From the NCBI RefSeq assembly GCF_023952475.1, contig NZ_JALHRX010000001.1, positions 310,001 to 374,000 of the forward strand: a stretch of 64,000 nt of DNA, in the 5' to 3' direction. The translations under genes and the position numbers were made by a program. Source of the DNA: Cupriavidus sp. WGlv3 (GTDB lineage Bacteria > Pseudomonadota > Gammaproteobacteria > Burkholderiales > Burkholderiaceae). This document shows, piece after piece, positions 58,434 to 64,000 of the stretch; position 1 is the stretch's first letter; every line of letters begins with the position of its first letter. The notes beneath the pieces were generated by a model. It was not told the DNA's origin, did not search any database, and saw only the letters and a list, made by a program, of their open reading frames with translations.

Positions 58434-59198
58434 ATGTCCAAGAGCCTGAAGCTGATTGCCGCTAACGCCGAATCCAAGGCCGGCGAGCCGACCGAGATCC
58501 CGGGCAAGCCCGCCAAGCCCGCGCGCAAGGGCTCGGTCGAGGAGCGCATGTACCACGAGATCTACGACGCGATCATGGAGCACCGGCTGCCGCCGCGCAC
58601 CAAGCTTACCGAGCATTCGCTTTGCGAGATCTATGCCACCGCGCGCCACACCGTGCGCAAGGTGCTGTCGCACCTGGCGGCGGACGGCATGGTCGACCTC
58701 GAGCCCAACCGCGGCGCCTTTATCGCCAGCCCGTCGACCGACGAGGCGCACGACATGTTCGAGCTGCGCCAGATGCTGGAGCGCGCGGTGCTGGAAAAGC
58801 TGGCCGGCATGGCCGACGTCAAGGCCGTGATCGCCCCGCTGCGCCAGATGGTCGCCAATGAGCGCCAGGCCTTCCTGACGCACGACCGTCCCAAGTGGAT
58901 CCGCCTGTCCGCCGAATTCCACACCGCGCTGGCGGAACTGTCGGGCAATGCGCTGCTGGTCAACATGATGCGCCGCCTGGTGTCGCGCACCACGCTGATG
59001 ATCGCCAGCGTGGAAGCGCCGGGCAACAACGCCTGCTCGTTCGACGAGCACGAAGAAATCCTCGACGCCCTCGAACAGGGCAATGCCGCACTGGCCCAGT
59101 CGCGCATGGCGCACCACCTTGGCGCCTGCGCCGACCGCGTGCAGCCGGACGAACCGGGCAACTTCGATCTTCGCAGCGTGCTGGGTCGCTCCACCTAG
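58434..59198 (+). CDS. GntR-family (FCD domain) regulator, probable purine-catabolism repressor
   Basis: This 254-residue regulator has an N-terminal winged helix (about residues 33-100: VEERMYHEIYDAIMEHRLPPRTKLTEHSLCEIYATARHTVRKVLSHLAADGMVDLEPNRGAF). An FCD ligand domain with metal-binding His and Asp residues follows (SAEFHTALAELSG, HEEILDALEQGNAALAQSRMAHHL). It is divergent from uraH-puuD and followed by the purine permease gene. The three palindromes at 58046, 58326 and 58358 fit its subfamily. The ligand may be a urate-pathway intermediate; that is inference. Confidence 0.9.
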   Translation: MSKSLKLIAANAESKAGEPTEIPGKPAKPARKGSVEERMYHEIYDAIMEHRLPPRTKLTEHSLCEIYATARHTVRKVLSHLAADGMVDLEPNRGAFIASPSTDEAHDMFELRQMLERAVLEKLAGMADVKAVIAPLRQMVANERQAFLTHDRPKWIRLSAEFHTALAELSGNALLVNMMRRLVSRTTLMIASVEAPGNNACSFDEHEEILDALEQGNAALAQSRMAHHLGACADRVQPDEPGNFDLRSVLGRST

Positions 59199-59368
59199 CA
59201 CGGTGTTCCCGTCACGCCCCCGCAAGAAGAAGGCAGCAGGCCCGTCGTCAGTACCGCGCCCAGGCAGGGCAAACGAGAGCGCGGCGACGGCGGGCCCATA
59301 ACAACACCGACCAAACTGCCGGCACGGACGTGGCGTTCCCATCAAACCAAAGGAGAGGAGACGCACCA

Positions 59369-60781
59369 ATGAATTCCGCAAGCACCGCGGTCCCGACGGA
59401 CCTCACCAACGAGCGTTTGCCTTCCGGGCGCCTGCTCGCGCTCGGGTTGCAGCACGTTCTGGTGATGTACGCCGGCACGGTTGCCGTGCCACTGATCGTG
59501 GGTGGCGCGCTCAAGCTGCCCAAGGACCAGCTGGCGTTCCTGATCAACGCCGACCTGTTCGCCGCCGGCCTGGCCACGCTGATCCAGGCGATCGGCTTCT
59601 GGAAGTTCGGCATCCGCCTGCCGGTGATGATGGGCGTGACCTTCGCCTCGGTGGCGCCGATGATCGCCATCGGCACCGATCCCAATGTCGGCCTGCTCGG
59701 CATCTACGGCGCGGTGATCGCGTCAGGGATCTTCGGCATCCTGATCGCGCCGCTGATGGGGCGCATGCTGGGATTGTTCCCGCCGGTGGTGACCGGCACC
59801 GTGATCACGCTGATCGGTGTGTCGCTGATGCGCGTGGCCATCAACTGGTCGGCCGGTGGCCAGCCCACCACGCGCGCCGTCATCGACGGCGTCGTCAAGG
59901 AAGTGCCGAACCTGGCCTATGGCGACCTGGCCAACCTTGGCATCGCCGGCCTGACGCTGATCATCATCCTGCTGCTGACCAAGTACGGCCGCGGCCTGGT
60001 GGCCAACTGCGCGGTGCTGCTCGGCATCATCATCGGCACGCTGGTGGCGATGGGCCTGGGCAAGGTGTCGTTCGAGGGCCTGGACGAAGCCAGCTTCGTC
60101 GCCGTGATCACGCCGCTGCATTTCGGCATGCCGACCTTCCAGCTGACCGCGATCCTGTCGATGTGCATCGTCATGCTGATCACGCTGGTGGAGTCGACCG
60201 GCATGTTCCTGGCGCTGTCGGACATCACCGGCAAGAAGCTGAGCAACGACGACCTGACCCGCGGCCTGCGCGCCGACGGCCTGGGCACGGTGATCGGCGG
60301 CATCTTCAACACCTTCCCCTACACCTCGTTCTCGCAGAACGTGGGCCTGGTGACGGTGACCGGCGTGCGCTCGCGCTACGTCGCCGCGGCCGGCGGCATC
60401 ATCCTGATCGCCTTCGGCCTGTTTCCCAAGATGGCCCACGTGGTGGCCTCGGTGCCGCAGTTCGTGCTGGGCGGCGCCGGCATCGTGATGTTCGGCATGG
60501 TCGCCGCCACCGGCATCCGCATCCTGGGCTCGTGCGATTTCAACCGCAACCGCAACCGCCACAACCTGTTCATCGTTGCCATCTCGATCGGCTTCGGCAT
60601 GATCCCGACGCTGGCGCCGACGTTCTTCCAGTACCTGCCCAAGTGGACCGACCCGTTCACGCACAGCGGCATCGTGCTCGGCACCATCGTGGCGGTGGCG
60701 CTGAACCTGTTCTACAACGGCATCCAGTCGCGCGAAGAGGCCATGCGCAACGCCGCGGCCAACTCGCACGGCACCGAGTAA
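59369..60781 (+). CDS. NCS2-family purine permease (urate/xanthine type)
   Basis: This is a 470-residue inner-membrane nucleobase:proton symporter with about 14 helices. The family signature with the substrate-site Glu and Gln is seen as LVESTGMFLALSDITGKKL near residue 270 and FPYTSFSQNVGLVTVTGVRSRYVAAAGG near residue 317; QHVLVMYAGTVAVPL is at the start. The FPYTSFSQNVGL segment is of the urate/xanthine subgroup. AAAGGAGAGGAG precedes the ATG. It lies between gntR and puuE, so it likely imports urate or xanthine for this pathway. Confidence 0.92.
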   Translation: MNSASTAVPTDLTNERLPSGRLLALGLQHVLVMYAGTVAVPLIVGGALKLPKDQLAFLINADLFAAGLATLIQAIGFWKFGIRLPVMMGVTFASVAPMIAIGTDPNVGLLGIYGAVIASGIFGILIAPLMGRMLGLFPPVVTGTVITLIGVSLMRVAINWSAGGQPTTRAVIDGVVKEVPNLAYGDLANLGIAGLTLIIILLLTKYGRGLVANCAVLLGIIIGTLVAMGLGKVSFEGLDEASFVAVITPLHFGMPTFQLTAILSMCIVMLITLVESTGMFLALSDITGKKLSNDDLTRGLRADGLGTVIGGIFNTFPYTSFSQNVGLVTVTGVRSRYVAAAGGIILIAFGLFPKMAHVVASVPQFVLGGAGIVMFGMVAATGIRILGSCDFNRNRNRHNLFIVAISIGFGMIPTLAPTFFQYLPKWTDPFTHSGIVLGTIVAVALNLFYNGIQSREEAMRNAAANSHGTE

Positions 60782-60938
60782 TCGAAGTACCGGCAACGCA
60801 GGGCCGGCCCCGCCAGGGTCCGGCTCCCGGATGCAGACCGGCGCCGCCGCCGGCACGACTGGCATGCTCATTGCGTGACGATCGGCGCCTGCGGCGGGAC
60901 GGCGGTGCCGGGTGGTTTCCTGAAGCAAGCAACGACAC

Positions 60939-61889
60939 ATGACAAACGATAACTATCCACGCGATCTCATCGGTTACGGCGCCCGCCCGCCGCACGCCCG
61001 CTGGCCGGGCGGCGCGCGCGTGGCGCTGCAGTTCGTGCTCAACTACGAAGAAGGCGGCGAGAACTGCGTGCTGCATGGCGACGCCGCCTCCGAGCAATTC
61101 CTCTCCGAGATCGTCGGCGCCGCGGCCTACCCCGAGCGCCACATGAGCATGGAGGGCATCTACGAATACGGCTCGCGCGCCGGCGTCTGGCGCATCCTGC
61201 GCGAGTTCGAAAAGCGCGGCCTGCCGCTGACCATCTTCGGCGTGTCGATGGCGCTGCAGCGCCATCCGGAACTGACCCGCGCTTTTGTCGAACTGGGCCA
61301 CGAGATCGCCTGCCACGGCTGGCGCTGGATCCACTACCAGAACATCGACGAAGCCATCGAGCGCGAGCACATGCGCATCGGCATGCAGATCATCAAGGAC
61401 CTGACCGGCGAGCTGCCGCTGGGCTGGTACACCGGCCGCGACAGTCCCAACACGCGCCGCCTGGTGGTCGAGCATGGCGGCTTGCTGTACGACTCCGATT
61501 ACTACGGCGACGACCTGCCGTTCTGGACCGAGGTCGAAGTGACCGGCGGCGAGAAGAAGCCGCACCTGGTGGTGCCGTACACGCTGGATTCGAACGACAT
61601 GCGCTTCGCCACGCCGCAGGGCTTCAATACCGGCGAACAGTTCTTCCAGTACCTGAAGGATGCGTTCGACGTGCTGTACGACGAAGGCGACCCGAACGGC
61701 CAGGACAGCCCCAAGATGCTGTCGATCGGCATGCACTGCCGCCTGCTCGGCCGCCCGGGCCGCTTCCGCGCGCTGCAGCGCTTCCTCGACTACGTGCAGG
61801 GGCACGACAAGGTGTGGATCTGCCGCCGTGTCGATATCGCCCGGCACTGGGCCGCCACCTACCCCTACACTCCCCGGAATCAAGCATGA
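60939..61889 (+). CDS. puuE: Allantoinase PuuE (polysaccharide-deacetylase fold)
   Basis: This 316-residue cofactor-independent allantoinase opens the allantoin ring to allantoate. It belongs to the polysaccharide-deacetylase (NodB) fold. Family stretches are WPGGARVALQFVLNYEEGGENCVLHGD near the start, FGVSMALQRHPELTRAFVELGHEIACHGWRWIHYQ near residue 100, and YTGRDSPNTRRLVVEHGGLLYDSDYYGDDLPFW near residue 165. The stop overlaps the uraD start (ATGA), so PuuE and UraD are translated together. The 157-base gap upstream to the permease holds nothing that I recognise. Confidence 0.95.
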   Translation: MTNDNYPRDLIGYGARPPHARWPGGARVALQFVLNYEEGGENCVLHGDAASEQFLSEIVGAAAYPERHMSMEGIYEYGSRAGVWRILREFEKRGLPLTIFGVSMALQRHPELTRAFVELGHEIACHGWRWIHYQNIDEAIEREHMRIGMQIIKDLTGELPLGWYTGRDSPNTRRLVVEHGGLLYDSDYYGDDLPFWTEVEVTGGEKKPHLVVPYTLDSNDMRFATPQGFNTGEQFFQYLKDAFDVLYDEGDPNGQDSPKMLSIGMHCRLLGRPGRFRALQRFLDYVQGHDKVWICRRVDIARHWAATYPYTPRNQA

Positions 61890-62404
61890 GCCAGACCTAC
61901 ACCATTGCCCAACTCAACACCATGCCGGTCGCGGAATTCGTGCAGGTGCTGGGCGGCATCTACGAACATTCGCCGTGGTTTGCCGAGACCGCCGCCGCGC
62001 AACGGCCGTTCGCCGACGGCGCCGCGCTGGCGCAGGCGCTGCGCCAGGCCGTCGATGAAGCCGGCGAGGCGGCGCAGCTGAAGCTGGTGCGCGCCCACCC
62101 GGAGCTGGCCGGCAAGGCCGCCGTGCGCGGCGAGCTGACCGCCGAGTCGACGCGCGAGCAGAGCGGTGCCGGCCTGAACCAATGCACGCCCGAGGAGTTC
62201 GACCGCCTGCAGTCGCTCAACGCGGCGTACAACCAGAAGTTCGGCTTTCCGTTCATCCTCGCGGTGCGCGGCTACGACCGCCACGGCATCATCGCCGAGT
62301 TCGCGCGCCGCGTTGAAAACACACCGCAGCAAGAGTTGCAAACTTGCATCAACCAGATCCATCGCATTGCACAGTTCCGTCTTGACGACTTAGTATCCGC
62401 CTGA
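61886..62404 (+). CDS. uraD: 2-oxo-4-hydroxy-4-carboxy-5-ureidoimidazoline (OHCU) decarboxylase
   Basis: This 172-residue helical enzyme decarboxylates OHCU, the UraH product, to S-allantoin. The catalytic His lies in RAHPELAGKAAVRGELTAESTREQSGAGL at about residues 69-98, and the conserved FGFPFILAVRG is near residue 125. The ATG overlaps the puuE stop by four bases. With PuuD and UraH it completes the three-step urate-to-allantoin route. Its gene is on the opposite arm of the divergent cluster from uraH. Confidence 0.96.
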   Translation: MSQTYTIAQLNTMPVAEFVQVLGGIYEHSPWFAETAAAQRPFADGAALAQALRQAVDEAGEAAQLKLVRAHPELAGKAAVRGELTAESTREQSGAGLNQCTPEEFDRLQSLNAAYNQKFGFPFILAVRGYDRHGIIAEFARRVENTPQQELQTCINQIHRIAQFRLDDLVSA

Positions 62405-62584
62405 ACAAAAAAGCGTCACCTGTATAACAAAAAACGCTGTACCCCGATGCCGCCGGCCTCCCATGCAACACCCCACCGAGCCCCGGCCAGGCGGCACGAA
62501 TAAAAGCACAAAGACATGACAAGAACCCGTCAGGGACCCAGTACACAACGTTCCAAGCAGGATCAAAACCACGGAGGTCTAACA

Positions 62585-63652
62585 ATGCAGAAGCAGTACA
62601 AGCCGGCGCTCAAGCTGGCGGCGGTAGCGGCTACCCTTTTTTCCGGCGCGGCCATGGCCCAGTCCAGCGTCACGCTGTACGGCCAGGCCGACATGTTCGT
62701 CGGCGGCGTGAAGAGCCCGGGCTCGGGCGAGCGCGCATGGGTGGCCAATTCGGGCGGGATGCAGACTTCTTACTGGGGCATCAAGGGCACCGAGGACCTG
62801 GGTGGCGGCACCAAGGCCATCTTCGACCTGAACGGCTTCTTCCGTACCGACAGCGGCAACAGCGGCCGCTTCAACGGCGACTCGATGTTCAGCCGCAACG
62901 CCTATGTCGGCCTGCAGAACGACAAGGCCGGCACCATCAAGCTGGGCCGCAACACCACGCCGTACTTCATTTCGACCATCCTGTTCAACCCGCTGGTCGA
63001 CTCGTACGTGTTCTCGCCGACGATCTTCCACACCTACTTCGGCGCGGTCAGCGGCGCCGTCGCCGATCCCGGCATCATCGGCGATTCGGGCTGGAACAAC
63101 TCGGTGGTGTACAGCACGCCGAACTTCGGCGGCCTGACCGCCAACTTCATCTACGGCTTCGGCGAGCAGCCGGGCGCCGCGGGCAAGCAGAAGTTCGGCG
63201 GCAACGTCCTGTACTTCAACGGCCCGTTCGCCGCGACCGTGGCCTACCAGCAGGTGCGCTTCAACAACGTGCCGACCGACATGTCCGACCTCGGCCTGTC
63301 GCGCCAGGACGCCGCGCAGATCGGCCTGTCCTACGACTTCAAGGTGGTCAAGCTGTTCGCGCAGGGCCAGTACATCAAGACCCGCGCCACCACCGCGCCG
63401 TCGGGCGACATCAAGCACATCGACGGCCAGTTCGGCGCCTCGGTGCCGATCGGCGCCGGCAACCTGCTGGCCTCGTACGCCTACGGCAAGGTCGACAACT
63501 CGCTGGGCGACTTCAAGCGCAATACCTTTGCCGTCGCCTACGACTACAACCTGTCCAAGCGCACCGACGTGTACGCCGCCTACTACTACGACAAGATCAC
63601 CGGCATCGAGCACGGCGATACCTTCGGCGTGGGCGTGCGCCACAAGTTCTGA
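62585..63652 (+). CDS. Outer-membrane porin, betaproteobacterial trimeric type
   Basis: This is a 355-residue beta-barrel porin. The signal peptide ends at AMAQ near residue 25, and the mature protein begins SSVTLYGQADMFVGGV, the standard start of Neisseria/Burkholderia-type porins. Conserved pieces are YWGIKGTEDLGGGTKAIFDLNGFF, RNAYVGLQNDKAGTIKLGRNTTPYF near the L3 region, and the C-terminal GVGVRHKF ending in Phe, as needed for barrel assembly. GGAGG precedes the ATG by nine bases. It stands 180 bases after uraD and may help purine uptake, but that link is position only. Confidence 0.94.
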   Translation: MQKQYKPALKLAAVAATLFSGAAMAQSSVTLYGQADMFVGGVKSPGSGERAWVANSGGMQTSYWGIKGTEDLGGGTKAIFDLNGFFRTDSGNSGRFNGDSMFSRNAYVGLQNDKAGTIKLGRNTTPYFISTILFNPLVDSYVFSPTIFHTYFGAVSGAVADPGIIGDSGWNNSVVYSTPNFGGLTANFIYGFGEQPGAAGKQKFGGNVLYFNGPFAATVAYQQVRFNNVPTDMSDLGLSRQDAAQIGLSYDFKVVKLFAQGQYIKTRATTAPSGDIKHIDGQFGASVPIGAGNLLASYAYGKVDNSLGDFKRNTFAVAYDYNLSKRTDVYAAYYYDKITGIEHGDTFGVGVRHKF

Positions 63653-63681
63653 TGCGCTGAAGCGTCACCGGCAGCACTGGA

Positions 63682-63705
63682 GCCCGCCTTTCCGGCGGGC
63701 TTTTT
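63682..63705 (+). terminator. Rho-independent terminator of the porin gene
   Basis: GCCCGCC / GGCGGGC (63682-63688 and 63694-63700) with a five-base loop is followed directly by TTTTT. It lies 29 bases past the porin stop. Confidence 0.92.
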
Positions 63706-63891
63706 CTTTGCGCACGGCGCGCCTCGCGCGCAATGGCTCCACTTCAATAATGCTGCGCTGCGCCACGCCTGCGGCGCTCCCACGCCGGATTGGAAACTGC
63801 CGCTCCATAGGCGGATTCAATTGGATTGGCCCCGGCGCGCTTCCTAGATTGGTGTTCCAGGCCTCAAAAACCAATGACAGCGAGGTGACAC

Positions 63892-64000
63892 ATGCGGCGA
63901 TACGCGAAGACCCGGTCTGAACTGATGGCCATCCTGAACCAGTGCCTCGACAACAACCCCGAGTGCGGCGAGTGCGAGCTGCACGCGGTGCGAATGCACC
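63892..64000 (+). CDS. Unknown small Cys-containing protein (partial, 3' end beyond window)
   Basis: An open frame from ATG at 63892 runs off the right edge. A GAGGTG ribosome site lies five bases before it. The visible 36 codons give MRRYAKTRSELMAILNQCL and then DNNPECGECELHAVRMH. Three cysteines (residues 18, 25, 28), one pair as CGEC, suggest a metal or redox site, but only the start is seen. It is separated from the porin by a terminator. I do not recognise the family. Confidence 0.6.
   Translation, partial: MRRYAKTRSELMAILNQCLDNNPECGECELHAVRMH

Overview
The window reads as one piece of chromosome 1 of a high-GC betaproteobacterium of the Cupriavidus/Ralstonia type. The evidence is a Burkholderiales gene order (ECF sigma-DUF3619-DUF3106-RDD; ilvBHC-psd-pssA-leuA; rpsO-pnp; tpiA-secG-tRNA-Leu-nuoA..N), a beta-type trimeric porin, and near-uniform CTG/GC-ending codon use. 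No insertion sequence, prophage, CRISPR array or rRNA operon is visible. Species assignment is inference from gene order and protein character only.

Layout. (1) 1-14613, minus strand: the 14-gene complex I operon nuoA to nuoN (nuoN cut by the left edge), preceded by tRNA-Leu(GAG), secG and tpiA. (2) 16308-24454, minus strand: quinone oxidoreductase, pnp, rpsO, a periplasmic amino-acid/amide-binding protein, a small plus-strand lipoprotein, and leuA with a clear leucine attenuator (a 26-codon leader ORF with four CTA codons, an antiterminator, a terminator, and a promoter placed so that the leader ORF should be leaderless). (3) 24492-30494, minus strand: BON-LysM protein, pssA, psd, ilvC, ilvH, ilvB. 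(4) 30698-38271, plus strand: ECF sigma factor with DUF3619/DUF3106/RDD/hydrolase genes, then a lipid-remodelling module (PlcP-type phosphoesterase, GT4 glycosyltransferase, DgkA) behind a run of 11-bp-spaced PhoB-like repeats, then a TetR regulator and a LOG-family hydrolase. (5) 38304-46364: housekeeping singles on the minus strand, a ModE-like regulator divergent from a TupA-type tungstate/molybdate-binding protein, GrpB, and a LysR regulator. (6) 46584-62404: a purine-degradation island, xdhABC, adenine deaminase, guanine deaminase, membrane urate oxidase puuD, uraH, a GntR regulator, an NCS2 permease, puuE and uraD. It is interrupted by a fatty-acid desaturase and a manganese exporter controlled by a yybP-ykoY riboswitch. 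(7) 62585-64000: a porin and the start of an unknown small gene.

The genes work together most visibly in the purine island. Adenine is deaminated to hypoxanthine and guanine to xanthine, XdhABC oxidises both to urate, PuuD oxidises urate using a fused cytochrome c, UraH and UraD finish the conversion to S-allantoin, and PuuE opens it to allantoate. A GntR-family protein probably controls uraH-puuD and itself through three ATTGTNNACAAT-type sites. XDH needs a molybdenum cofactor, and an oxyanion-binding protein and its putative sensor lie just upstream.

The least ordinary signals are non-coding: the leuA attenuator with its leaderless leader peptide, the Pho-box-like array ahead of the plcP-like operon, the Mn riboswitch whose promoter is fused to a 16-bp perfect palindrome, and the GntR operator set. 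I did not find a wholly unknown multi-gene system.
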